A stretch of DNA of 64,000 nt. Origin: Anaerocolumna sedimenticola. GTDB taxonomy: Bacteria; Bacillota; Clostridia; Lachnospirales; Lachnospiraceae. A program made the position numbers and the translations under genes. Location: positions 2,559,501-2,623,500 of the forward strand of contig NZ_CP048000.1 of assembly GCF_009931695.1 (NCBI RefSeq). Direction: 5' to 3'. The notes under the pieces were generated by a model that was given only the letters and a program-made list of their open reading frames with translations, had not been told where the DNA came from and searched no databases. Position 1 is the first letter of the stretch, and each line of letters starts with the position of its first letter. Shown here piece after piece: positions 44,730 to 53,110 of this stretch.

Positions 44730-47186
44730 ATGTTTTCAGAGAAAAGTATAAGAAGAATAGAAAATAAATTTTATCAATTGGTTCAGGAACTGCCATTTTT
44801 GCAGGAGGAAGTTGTAACCAGATTTAAGAATTACGAGAATGAAACTGTATTCGCTTTGAAATATTTGTATGCAGCCATGCCTTATAGTGACATAGCCAAT
44901 AACTCTTTTGATACTTTTTTAGATTATGCCGAACATGGGATAAAAATATGGAGAAATGGACTATACAGCAACAAAATACCGGAAGATATATTCTTGAATT
45001 ATGTCTTATACCACCGTGTTAATGAGGAAGAAATTTTACCCTGCCGTTCCTTTTTCTATGACAAATTAAAAGAACGAATTCGATATCTTACTATGAAAGA
45101 GGCTGTTTTGGAGGTTAACTACTGGTGTGCCGAGGAAGTAACTTATCAATCTACGGATGAAAGAACCAGAGCGCCAATTTCAGTATTTAACTGCGGATAT
45201 GGCAGGTGCGGTGAGGAATCCACCTTTTGTGTCAGTGCTCTTCGCAGTATTGGTATTCCGGCCAGGCAGGTCTATGCACCCAGATGGTCTCACTGTGATG
45301 ACAATCATGCCTGGGTAGAAGCATGGTGTGATGGCAGCTGGTATTTTATCGGTGCCTGCGAACCGGAAGAAATCTTAAACAAAGGCTGGTTTACCAATGC
45401 ATCATCCAGGGCTATGCTGATTCATTCCAGATGGTTTGATTTTATAGAACAGGAAGATGAGGTCATCGGTAAAGAGGGAATGGTAACCTTACTAAATCAG
45501 TCGGAAAGATACGCACCGGTTCAGTCTGTAATGGTAAAAGTGACAGATGAAAAAGGAAAGCCGGTTAAGGGTGCTAAGGTTGAATTTCAAATTTTGAATT
45601 ATTCCGAATTAACAGCCCTGGCCTCTCTTTGGACAGATAAAGCTGGTATTGTTAAACTTAAATTAGGACTGGGCAGCATCTTAATTCACGTAAGTAAGAA
45701 TGATGTTTATAAAGAAGTTTTAATTAATACCAGAACCCAGGCAGAAGCTGCCGTTACCTTAAAGAAAGAAGTTTTAAAGGAAAACCGCTGGGAAGCATTT
45801 GATTTAATTGCTCCCACCGACAGCCCTGTTAATACCCATAAGCCTTCACTTGAACAAAAAGCTGCGGGAGTTATAAAGTTTCGTAAGGCTTCAGAAAAAA
45901 GAGTTAATAAAGTAAATAATCTTAAAAATAAAGAAATAGATAAATTTATAGATTATGACAATAATACAAGAGACTTACGAAAAAAAATGTTAGAGGACTT
46001 GACGGCAAAAGATATTACGGACTTAAAAGCTGAAATACTTGAAGAACATTTTCTGGCTGCCTTACCTTTTATAGACCGATATGATGAGAAAGTATTTATA
46101 AAATACCTGCTAAATCCAAGGATAAAAAATGAACCCATAACCAATTACCGCATTTATATCAATGGATACTTTTCTTTTGAGGAAAAAGAAGCTTATCGGA
46201 AACAGCCAACGCTTATCTGGGAGTGGATCAATAAGAAGATACAAAGCCGGCCGGAAAAGGAACATCCCAATGTGGTAACCTCACCGTCCGGTTGTCTAAA
46301 GTCAGGTTTTGGTTGTGAATTATCAAAAAATATATTATTTGTTGCAATTGCAAGAACAATTGGTATACCGGCCAGATTAAATCCCGAGGACAGTACCATG
46401 GAATATTGGGATAAGAGCCAATTTATTCCGGTTATAGATAATGGGGGAAAGTCATCCAATCTGTTACTGTTATGCAAAGATGAGAACATAACCTGGACCT
46501 ATTATCAGAATTTTACCATTGCTAAGTATAATAAGGGGAGTTATACTACCCTGAAATTGGAGGGGGAAAATTTTTATAACGGACAATTAGGGCTTTCCCT
46601 GAAACCGGGAAGATACCGGATCATAACATCAAACCGCCTGCCAAACGGTAATATATGCGCCAATCAGTATATTTTTACACTTAAACCGGGAGCTGAGGAA
46701 AAAGCAGAACTAATCTTACGGAAAGCAAATCTTTCCGATATGCTTGGGAACATTATCATAAGTGATTTTCTGCTAACAAAGGAATCAGGAGAAACGGTGA
46801 TGGGAAGTGAATTAACCAGTCATAAAAGACGGATTCTTATCTGGCTGGAAGATAATAAGGAACCTACGGAGCATATTTTAAATGAGCTGTTGGAGAGGTT
46901 TCGTGATTTTAATTCCTATGGGGATAGTTTGGTTTTTATCATCCGTAACAAAAGGTCTTTAGAAGTTCCTACCATAACGAAAGCCATAAATGTATTTCCT
47001 AAGGCAGAAATTTTATATGATGACTTTAACGAAAATATTCAGGTATTAGGAAGAAGATTATATGTTGACCCGGATAAACTGCCGCTTATCGCTGTTACGA
47101 ATAAAGAATTAAACGTGATTTATGCAACCAGCGGTTATAACGTAGGAACCGGAGATTTGCTATTAAGATTTTTAAAGGAAGTATGA
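44730..47186 (+). CDS. Cytoplasmic transglutaminase-like multidomain protein
   Basis: 818 residues from ATG 44730, with TTGGAGTGG upstream; a longer reading starts inside cutC and is not used. Order by eye: helical N-terminal region (1-120); transglutaminase core (150-260) with catalytic Cys in NCGYGRCGEES, His in DNHAWVEAW and a following Asp/Trp region; a carboxypeptidase-regulatory-type beta-sandwich (~265-345); a linker; a second transglutaminase-like core (~460-570) with GFGCELSKNILF but lacking the full triad; a C-terminal thioredoxin-like domain (~690-818) without a CXXC. No signal peptide or membrane span. Last gene of the peptide operon; likely processes imported cross-linked peptides, which is inference. 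Confidence 0.75.
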   Translation: MFSEKSIRRIENKFYQLVQELPFLQEEVVTRFKNYENETVFALKYLYAAMPYSDIANNSFDTFLDYAEHGIKIWRNGLYSNKIPEDIFLNYVLYHRVNEEEILPCRSFFYDKLKERIRYLTMKEAVLEVNYWCAEEVTYQSTDERTRAPISVFNCGYGRCGEESTFCVSALRSIGIPARQVYAPRWSHCDDNHAWVEAWCDGSWYFIGACEPEEILNKGWFTNASSRAMLIHSRWFDFIEQEDEVIGKEGMVTLLNQSERYAPVQSVMVKVTDEKGKPVKGAKVEFQILNYSELTALASLWTDKAGIVKLKLGLGSILIHVSKNDVYKEVLINTRTQAEAAVTLKKEVLKENRWEAFDLIAPTDSPVNTHKPSLEQKAAGVIKFRKASEKRVNKVNNLKNKEIDKFIDYDNNTRDLRKKMLEDLTAKDITDLKAEILEEHFLAALPFIDRYDEKVFIKYLLNPRIKNEPITNYRIYINGYFSFEEKEAYRKQPTLIWEWINKKIQSRPEKEHPNVVTSPSGCLKSGFGCELSKNILFVAIARTIGIPARLNPEDSTMEYWDKSQFIPVIDNGGKSSNLLLLCKDENITWTYYQNFTIAKYNKGSYTTLKLEGENFYNGQLGLSLKPGRYRIITSNRLPNGNICANQYIFTLKPGAEEKAELILRKANLSDMLGNIIISDFLLTKESGETVMGSELTSHKRRILIWLEDNKEPTEHILNELLERFRDFNSYGDSLVFIIRNKRSLEVPTITKAINVFPKAEILYDDFNENIQVLGRRLYVDPDKLPLIAVTNKELNVIYATSGYNVGTGDLLLRFLKEV

Positions 47187-47340
47187 AACTGGGCAGAAAA
47201 CATGCCTGCGGATTATATATGGTATCCTTCCCCTATGGAATACAAAAATAGAATGAAAAAAATTATTATAAATTTAATTTATGATAAGGAAATACATAAT
47301 TATATCAGTTTTACGGAAACTAATACTGAGGTGATCATGT

Positions 47341-47487
47341 ATGGACAAATCGAAAGCAGAAAAAAGACAGCAAAAAAAGGAAAATGAAAAGTTTAACAGC
47401 ATTACCAATAAGGTTAAAGTAGAAAATCAGAACCAGACCCGTAATGTTGTTGATGAAGGCATCGGGCCGATTAACCAAAAAAGATAA
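47341..47487 (+). CDS. Small conserved basic protein
   Basis: 48 residues, MDKSKAEKRQQKKENEKFNS, then ITNKVKVENQNQTRNVVDEG and IGPINQKR. Very charged, no hydrophobic segment. CTGAGGTGATC upstream of the ATG gives a good ribosome site, and a terminator follows 6 bases after the stop, so it is a real single gene. The tail (N-x-TRN-x(4)-EGIGPIN) resembles short clostridial proteins of unknown function, of which some are made in spores; this assignment is not firm. Confidence 0.6.
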   Translation: MDKSKAEKRQQKKENEKFNSITNKVKVENQNQTRNVVDEGIGPINQKR

Positions 47488-47493
47488 AAGATG

Positions 47494-47532
47494 GCATCCT
47501 GTGGAAATATTTGTTCCAGGGATGCTGTTTTT
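47494..47532 (+). terminator. Terminator after the small basic protein
   Basis: GCATCCTGTGGAA pairs with TTCCAGGGATGC and is followed by TGTTTTTA. Placed 6 bases after the stop codon. Confidence 0.8.
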
Positions 47533-47556
47533 ATTATATAGGATGGATGAAAACAA

Positions 47557-47670
47557 CTCCCGGCTTTTATTCTTTCCGCTATTGCTATCATTATTGTATC
47601 CCTTATAACAAAAGAACCATCAGTTGAAATCCAAAAAGAATTTGATATAGCAAAATCCTATAGGGATTAA
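47557..47670 (+). pseudogene. Remnant of a sodium:solute symporter C-terminus
   Basis: Reads LPAFILSAIAIIIVSLITKEP, then SVEIQKEFDIAKSYRD and stop. A final membrane helix followed by SLITKEPS-x-EIQKEFD is the usual ending of SSS-family sodium/proline, sodium/galactose or pantothenate symporters. Nothing of the upstream transporter remains in the window. It lies between the terminator of the small gene and the first MITE-like repeat, so a deletion, perhaps linked to the repeat, is likely. Confidence 0.55.
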
Positions 47671-47791
47671 TCAATGAAAAACGTATCATGAACATTTTAT
47701 AATAATTTAGGCTATTTGCTAATATAATTGCTGTAATAAATAAGTAAATGTTTCCAACCCATTGAATATTATGGTATAATAAACAAAATAA

Positions 47792-47938
47792 TAGGTAATT
47801 GCGAAACTTACATATTGTATCTATATACCATGCAATTAATACAATTTCAGAGCTGAATTTTGCCCATAGGGCAACGGAAGCTCTGAAATTCCAATTGTAT
47901 GGTATATTCAGAAAACGATATAGTTTCGCAATTGCCTA
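47792..47938. mobile_element. MITE-like palindromic repeat, copy 1
   Basis: 147 bp, non-coding, with terminal inverted repeats TAGGTAATTGCGAAACT and AGTTTCGCAATTGCCTA (one mismatch). It is nearly palindromic over its whole length (inner arms include ACATATTGTATCTATATACCAT and ATGGTATATTC; centre TCAGAGCT / AGCTCTGA), so the RNA would fold into one long hairpin. A close copy lies at 52924-53074. No transposase is present in the window, which fits a MITE moved in trans. Confidence 0.75.
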
Positions 47939-47974
47939 AAATAAAATAATGTTGAAAGGAAAATAGAATATCCT

Positions 47975-48370
47975 ATGGGAATAAATCAATTTGGAGCTTT
48001 AAATTTTATGTTCACAATATTTCCGATTATATTTTTTCTCATGTCAATTTTGATAATTGGAATAACCGTATATAATATAAGCCGAAGAGTAAAACAGAAT
48101 ACCAGAAATAATAATTCTCCGGTTTTGACGGTGGAAGCGACCGTAACATCGAAAAGAACCGATGTTACCAGTCATCATCACAGTAATGTTTCGGACAATT
48201 CCATGGATCACTATAGTTCTTCAACCTGGTATTATACTACTTTTCAGGTGGAGAGCGGCGACCGTATGGAGCTTCAGGTAACTGGAACTGAGTATGGACT
48301 GCTTGCGGAAGGAGATGTCGGAAAACTGACTTTTCAAGGTACCAGATACTTAGGGTTCGTGAGAAAATAA
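47975..48370 (+). CDS. DUF2500 membrane protein
   Basis: 131 residues. One N-terminal membrane helix (about residues 10-34, TIFPIIFFLMSILIIGITVY), then a soluble domain with PVLTVEATVTSKRTDVT, a His/Ser-rich stretch, TTFQVESGDRMEL and GTEYGLLAEGDVGKLTFQGTRYLGF. This is the DUF2500 family (E. coli YhhM-like); function unknown. Single gene with terminator after it. GAAAGGAAAA precedes the ATG. A MITE-like repeat lies right upstream and may have replaced part of its promoter region. Confidence 0.78.
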   Translation: MGINQFGALNFMFTIFPIIFFLMSILIIGITVYNISRRVKQNTRNNNSPVLTVEATVTSKRTDVTSHHHSNVSDNSMDHYSSSTWYYTTFQVESGDRMELQVTGTEYGLLAEGDVGKLTFQGTRYLGFVRK

Positions 48371-48403
48371 CCATAAATAACAAAAAAAATAAAACCAGTC
48401 AAA

Positions 48404-48437
48404 AACAACATTTCTCACAGAAAATGTTGTTTTTTTA
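48404..48437 (+). terminator. Terminator after the DUF2500 gene
   Basis: AACAACATTT (48404-48413) pairs with AAAATGTTGTT (48421-48431), followed by seven T. Confidence 0.85.
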
Positions 48438-48457
48438 TAGATAAAAAGAAATAAAGC

Positions 48458-48605
48458 GCAACCGTTTGCTCATAAAATGGTTTATTTAGTCAATAAAAGC
48501 AACCATCTTTGTCATAAAACTAATAAAAATATAGTAAAAATGCTATATTAATATGCATTGACAACATAAAATGCAGATGATATGATATATAAGAACAACC
48601 GATTG
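48458..48605 (+). promoter_or_regulatory. Promoter and candidate LacI operators
   Basis: TTGACA (48558-48563) and TATGAT (48581-48586), spacer 17: a strong promoter. CAACCGATTG (48596-48605) overlaps the start site and GCAACCGTTTGC (48458-48469) lies 138 bases upstream; both have the central CG and inverted half-sites typical of LacI-family operators. Their half-sites match each other, so looping or cooperative repression by the adjacent LacI protein is plausible. Confidence 0.7.
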
Positions 48606-48627
48606 CACAGAGTAAAGGGGGTACGAA

Positions 48628-49646
48628 ATGGACGATGGCGATAAAATAAGAGCATCGAAAAATATTACGATTGGAGATATAGCTGAAGAATTGGGGTTAT
48701 CAAAATCGACTATATCCAGAGCAATATCCGGTAAAGGCAGAATCAGTGAAGCAACCATGTTAAAAGTAAAAGAGTATATCAGGGTACATAATTATAAGCC
48801 CAACGTTATTGCAAAGGGTTTAGCCCAGAGTAAAACTTATAATATCGGAGTCATCCTGCCTGCTGATGCGAATCTTATTGAAATACCTTTTTTCCAAAGT
48901 TGTTTAATGGGCATTTGTGAGGAAACTGCAATACAGGATTACGATGTTGTGGTTACCACAGTTAAGGAAGATGATATTACTTTTCTAAAAAGGCTGATAC
49001 ATAATCAGAAGGTAGATGGTGTCATTTTAACAAGATCCCTGGTGAATGACGCTCCGGCTAAGTATCTGAAAGAGAACGATATACCCTTTGTGGTGATCGG
49101 GTCCTGCGAAGATAATGATATTGTTCAGATAGACAATAACCATCTGGAAGGCTGCCGTGAACTGACATCAATATTACTGATGTCCGGAAATCATTCATTG
49201 GCCTTATTGGCAGGAAACCAGAATCATATCGTAAACCGGAACCGATATGCAGGTTTTGTTAAAGCGTTTCATGATTCGAAGCTTAGTATGGATAACAGCA
49301 TGGTATTCTTGGATATGAATAATAACGTATTAATAGACCGTGCGGTAAATCAGATTATGGAACGGCATATAGACTGTATTGTATGTTCCGATGACTTAAT
49401 ATGTTCCAGAGTACTGGCTAAGTTAAATGAAGACAATTATTCAGTTCCGGAAGATATAAAAGTTGCTTCTTTTTACAATAATGCACATTTGGAAAGTTAT
49501 AACCCCCTGTCACATCACTTAGTATAAATCCGAAAGAATTAGGAATAAATGCAGCAAAGAAATTAATTGATATTATTTCCGGAGTTACAGGAATTCCAAA
49601 AACCTGGGTTAACTATGAGATCGTGTTAAAGAGGTCAACGAAGTAA
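48628..49646 (+). CDS. LacI family transcriptional regulator, one-base frameshift
   Basis: LacI-type repressor: HTH TIGDIAEELGLSKSTISRAISGKGRIS (residues ~10-35, shown in part), then the sugar-binding core (YNIGVILPADANL, DGVILTRSLV, GNHSLALLAG, CIVCSDDLICSRVLAKL). The open frame ends at 49527, ~40 residues early, after NPLSHHLV. The normal C-terminus VTSLSINPKELG...GVT...TWVNYEIVLKRS continues in another frame to 49646. One C missing from the run CCCCC (49503-49507) would restore ~340 residues. It controls the sugar importer and GH35 enzyme downstream, and its own promoter carries a candidate operator. AAAGGGGG precedes the ATG. Confidence 0.88.
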
Positions 49647-49706
49647 AAATTTGTTTTCTGCTTTTTGACGGTAATTAAAAACTATATAATGTTTAGGAGG
49701 AGATCT

Positions 49707-51062
49707 ATGAAGAAATTACTTTCTTACTTACTGGTCTTAGTTATGGTAACTGCTTTAACAGCCTGCAGTTCCGGTAAGGGCGCTAAAGAAACCGAAACAG
49801 CCGGTAATGCAGGCTCCACTAAAGATGAAAAGACAGCGGATACAGATGTCACCGCTTCCGGAGATAATAATACACTTACAGTTTGGTGCTGGGACCCTGC
49901 GTTTAATATTTATGCTATGCAGGAGGCAGAAAAAGTTTATCAAAAGACAAAACCGGATTTTAAATTAAATATTATTGAAACTCCCTGGGATGATGTTCAA
50001 ACCAAGTTAACTACTGCTGCATCCTCAGGTGACTTATCGACCTTACCTGATATTTTTTTGATGCAGGATAATGCTTTCCAGAAAAACTATGCTAATTTCC
50101 CGGAAGTTTTTACGGATTTAACAGGGAAAGGGATTGCCTTTGACTCCTTTGCTCCGGCTAAAGTTGCTTATTCTGTTATAGATGGGAAAAATTATGGTGT
50201 TCCATTTGATAATGGTACCGGTATCAATTGTTTGAGAACGGATGTACTTGAACAGGCCGGATATACGATAGATGATTTTAAAGATATCACATGGGATAAA
50301 TATACGGAACTTGGCAAGGACATACTTGCTAAAACAAAGAAACCTTTATTATCCGTTCAGGCAGGAAGCCCGGATTTAATTACGGAAATGCTTCAATCCT
50401 GCGGGCAGAGTTTATTTAAGGAAGACGGTTCCCCTAATATAGTTGGTAACCAGGCATTAATAGAAGCAATTAATGTATATACCACATTAGTAAAAGAGGG
50501 AATTTTAATTGAAGTCAATGACTGGGATCAATATATCGGTACATTTACCAATGGTACTGTAGCCGGTACAATCAACGGATGCTGGATTCTTGCTTCTATT
50601 CAGACAGCAGCCGACCAATCCGGCAAATGGGCTTTAACCAGCGTACCAAAATTAAATGATATTCCGGGTGCAACCAATTATACCAATAATGGTGGTTCCA
50701 GCTGGGCTATTTCTTCCAATTGCAAGAAAACAGACCTGGCAGTGGATTTCTTATCCAAAACCTTTGCAGGAAGCGTAGAGCTTTACGAAACCATACTTCC
50801 GTCCTCCGGTGCTCTGGCAACTTATCTTCCTGCCGGTGACAGTGATGTGTATGCCACGCCTTCCGAATTTTTCGGCGGACAGAAAATATATACGGATATT
50901 ACAGAATTTGCAGGAAAAGTTCCAAGTAATAATACCGGTGTTTATTATTATGAAGCAAGAGACGCAGTAGGTACCGCAATTACCAATGTAGTAAACGGTG
51001 CTGACCTGGAATCTGAACTTAAGAATGCGGAAGATACCGTTAAATTCCAGATGGGACAATAA
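49707..51062 (+). CDS. Sugar ABC transporter, substrate-binding lipoprotein (SBP family 1)
   Basis: 451 residues from ATG 49707 (AGGAGG upstream; the longer reading starts in leader). Lipobox LTAC (Cys ~18), a Thr/Glu/Asp-rich linker, then a family-1 solute-binding domain: LTVWCWDPAFNIYAMQEA (~57), DIFLMQDNAF, NYGVPFDNGTGINCLRTDVL (~150), and GGSSWAISSNCKKTDLAVDF. Likely binds a di- or oligosaccharide, given the GH35 beta-galactosidase in the same operon. A hairpin after the stop codon separates it from the permeases. Confidence 0.92.
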   Translation: MKKLLSYLLVLVMVTALTACSSGKGAKETETAGNAGSTKDEKTADTDVTASGDNNTLTVWCWDPAFNIYAMQEAEKVYQKTKPDFKLNIIETPWDDVQTKLTTAASSGDLSTLPDIFLMQDNAFQKNYANFPEVFTDLTGKGIAFDSFAPAKVAYSVIDGKNYGVPFDNGTGINCLRTDVLEQAGYTIDDFKDITWDKYTELGKDILAKTKKPLLSVQAGSPDLITEMLQSCGQSLFKEDGSPNIVGNQALIEAINVYTTLVKEGILIEVNDWDQYIGTFTNGTVAGTINGCWILASIQTAADQSGKWALTSVPKLNDIPGATNYTNNGGSSWAISSNCKKTDLAVDFLSKTFAGSVELYETILPSSGALATYLPAGDSDVYATPSEFFGGQKIYTDITEFAGKVPSNNTGVYYYEARDAVGTAITNVVNGADLESELKNAEDTVKFQMGQ

Positions 51063-51070
51063 AATAAGGT

Positions 51071-51158
51071 GCTGCTGTAAAACTTAAGGAAAGGTGCCTG
51101 CAGGTTTAATCGGTATAGTATTATTTTGTTGAAATCTGCCACAAGTTCTTACAGCAGC
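51071..51158 (+). terminator. Hairpin between the binding protein and permease genes
   Basis: GCTGCTGTAA (51071-51080) and TTACAGCAGC (51149-51158) are exact 10-base arms, followed by CTCTTTTCT. A likely partial terminator that sets the binding protein in excess over the permeases, parallel to the one in the peptide operon. Confidence 0.6.
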
Positions 51159-51208
51159 CTCTTTTCTATGGAAATACTGGTTTATAGTTGAAGGAGGAGG
51201 CTTAATTT

Positions 51209-52099
51209 ATGGACAACGGGAAGAAAAAGATAGGTTTGACCAAAAGAAGAAATTTGGTTGGCTGGATTTTTCTGATACCGGCAGTTTTATTGATTTGCTG
51301 GATGAGCTTTTTCCCAATGATAAGGGCACTGTTATTATCGTTTCGTACCGGTGTCGGTGTACATATGAAGCTTGCAGGTATGTATAATTACATAAGAATG
51401 CTGCAGGATAAGGTTTTTATCCAGGCATTATTTAATAACTTTTTCTATTTGATTATTCAGGTACCAATTATGCTGTTACTGGCACTTGGCCTGGCATCCA
51501 TGTTAAATAACAAAGACTTAAAGTTCAAGAGTTTGTTTCGGACAGCGATTTTTCTACCCTGTGCAACTTCCTTGGTATCGTATGCTATTATCTTCCGGGC
51601 GTTGTTTGCTTTGGACGGTTTTATTAATACGATGCTGTTAAAGTTCGGAATCATTGATATTCCTATAAACTGGCTGGCGAATGCTGGTACTGCCAGAGCA
51701 GTTATTATTCTGGCATTAATCTGGAGATGGACCGGTTATAATATGGTGTTTTACCTTGCAGGACTTCAGAATATTGAATATAACATATATGAAGCCGCAA
51801 AGATAGATGGAGCCAGCCCATTTCAGCAATTCGGAAAAATAACTATTCCTTTGTTAAAACCTATGATACTGTTAACTGCCATTATGTCAACCAACGGAAC
51901 CTTACAGTTATTTGATGAATCCGTAAACTTAACCAACGGAGGTCCGGCTAATTCCACAATTACCATGTCCCATTATATATATAAAATATCATTTGAATAT
52001 TCACCTAATTTCGGATATGCAACAGCAATGTCTTTTTTAGTACTTATTTTAGTAGCGGTATTAGCTTTTATCCAAATGAAAGTAGGTGATAAGAGATGA
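51209..52099 (+). CDS. Sugar ABC transporter permease (MalF/UgpA type)
   Basis: 296 residues, six membrane spans. Motif IYEAAKIDGASPFQQFGKITIPLLKP is the EAA loop of the carbohydrate CUT1 family. First gene of a permease pair; overlaps the next by four bases (ATGA). AGGAGGAGG precedes the ATG. No ATPase gene lies in the operon, so it should use a shared MsmK/UgpC-type ATPase made elsewhere. Confidence 0.92.
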   Translation: MDNGKKKIGLTKRRNLVGWIFLIPAVLLICWMSFFPMIRALLLSFRTGVGVHMKLAGMYNYIRMLQDKVFIQALFNNFFYLIIQVPIMLLLALGLASMLNNKDLKFKSLFRTAIFLPCATSLVSYAIIFRALFALDGFINTMLLKFGIIDIPINWLANAGTARAVIILALIWRWTGYNMVFYLAGLQNIEYNIYEAAKIDGASPFQQFGKITIPLLKPMILLTAIMSTNGTLQLFDESVNLTNGGPANSTITMSHYIYKISFEYSPNFGYATAMSFLVLILVAVLAFIQMKVGDKR

Positions 52100-52902
52100 G
52101 AAAGGTAAAAAGCTTTTTAAATTATTTCGTTTTAACGGTTGTATCCATTCTCTCGGTATTTCCCCTATATTGGATGGCCGTATCAGCCACGAATAAAAGT
52201 GTGGATGTAATCGGAGGCAAATTAATACCCGGGAACTATCTTTTAGAAAATTGGAAAAACCTGTTACAGGCACAGGACGTTGGAAGTGCACTGATTAATT
52301 CCTTTCGGAATTCCATAATTCTGACCCTGGTTAGTTTAATGATATGTTCCATAGCCGGTTATGGTTTTGAAATTTACCACGACAAGGCAAAAGATACGGT
52401 AATGTCCATATTACTCCTTGCCATGATGGTACCTTTCGTTGCTACGTTGATTCCGCTATTTCAGATGTTTTCCAAGATGGGTTTATTAAACAGTACGATA
52501 GGTTTCATACTTCCTACGATCTCTACTCCGTTTTTAATTATGTTGTTCCGCCAGAGTGCAAGATCCTTTCCTCATGATATCATCGAAGCAGCCAGAATAG
52601 ATGGGCTTGGTGAACTGAAAATATTTCTACAGATGTTCATACCCACTATGCGCTCTACTTATGCGGCAGCCATGACCATTGTATTTATGAATGCCTGGAA
52701 TAGTTATTTATGGCCAAAAGTAATTATGCTTTCCAATGAAAAAATAACAATGCCAATGATGGTGGCTAATATGCTGACCGGATATGTCATTGATTATGGC
52801 ATGGTAATGTTAGGAGTATTGGTATGTACCATCCCTACTGTTATTGTTTTTTTCCTGCTCCAGAAGAGTTTTGCAGAAGGTATTACAGGAGCAGTAAAAT
52901 AA
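52096..52902 (+). CDS. Sugar ABC transporter permease (MalG/UgpE type)
   Basis: 268 residues with six spans. EAA loop DIIEAARIDGLGELKIFLQMFIPTMR (shown in part), plus the NSFRNSIILTLVSLMICS first pore segment. Overlaps the upstream permease (ATGA), so the two are translationally coupled. Ends EGITGAVK, the standard family ending. A MITE-like repeat lies 21 bases after the stop, between this gene and the GH35 gene. Confidence 0.92.
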   Translation: MRKVKSFLNYFVLTVVSILSVFPLYWMAVSATNKSVDVIGGKLIPGNYLLENWKNLLQAQDVGSALINSFRNSIILTLVSLMICSIAGYGFEIYHDKAKDTVMSILLLAMMVPFVATLIPLFQMFSKMGLLNSTIGFILPTISTPFLIMLFRQSARSFPHDIIEAARIDGLGELKIFLQMFIPTMRSTYAAAMTIVFMNAWNSYLWPKVIMLSNEKITMPMMVANMLTGYVIDYGMVMLGVLVCTIPTVIVFFLLQKSFAEGITGAVK

Positions 52903-52923
52903 AATATAGGTAATCACAAAACA

Positions 52924-53074
52924 TAGATAATTGCGAAACTCACATATTGTATCTATATGCCATACAATTAATACAATTTCAGAGCTGAATTTTGCCAGGA
53001 GGGCAACTAAAGCTATGGAATTCGTATCAATTGTATGGTATATTCAAAAAACTATATAGTTTCGCAATTGCCTA
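52924..53074. mobile_element. MITE-like palindromic repeat, copy 2
   Basis: 151 bp, same family as 47792-47938; ends TAGATAATTGCGAAACT and AGTTTCGCAATTGCCTA. The centre has diverged (GGAGGGCAACTAAAGCTATGGAA versus CATAGGGCAACGGAAGCTCTGAA in part). An extra, degenerate copy of the left end, TAGGTAATCACAAAACA (52907-52923), lies directly before it. It lies inside the sugar operon between the permease and the GH35 gene, where its hairpin could alter transcript processing. Confidence 0.75.
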
Positions 53075-53110
53075 AATTACAAAACAAAGTGATAGGAGAC
53101 TAATAGGAAA

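Noticed and set aside
47792..47938. CRISPR-type repeats
   Set aside because: Only two copies, 5 kb apart, each a single long palindrome with no spacer array.
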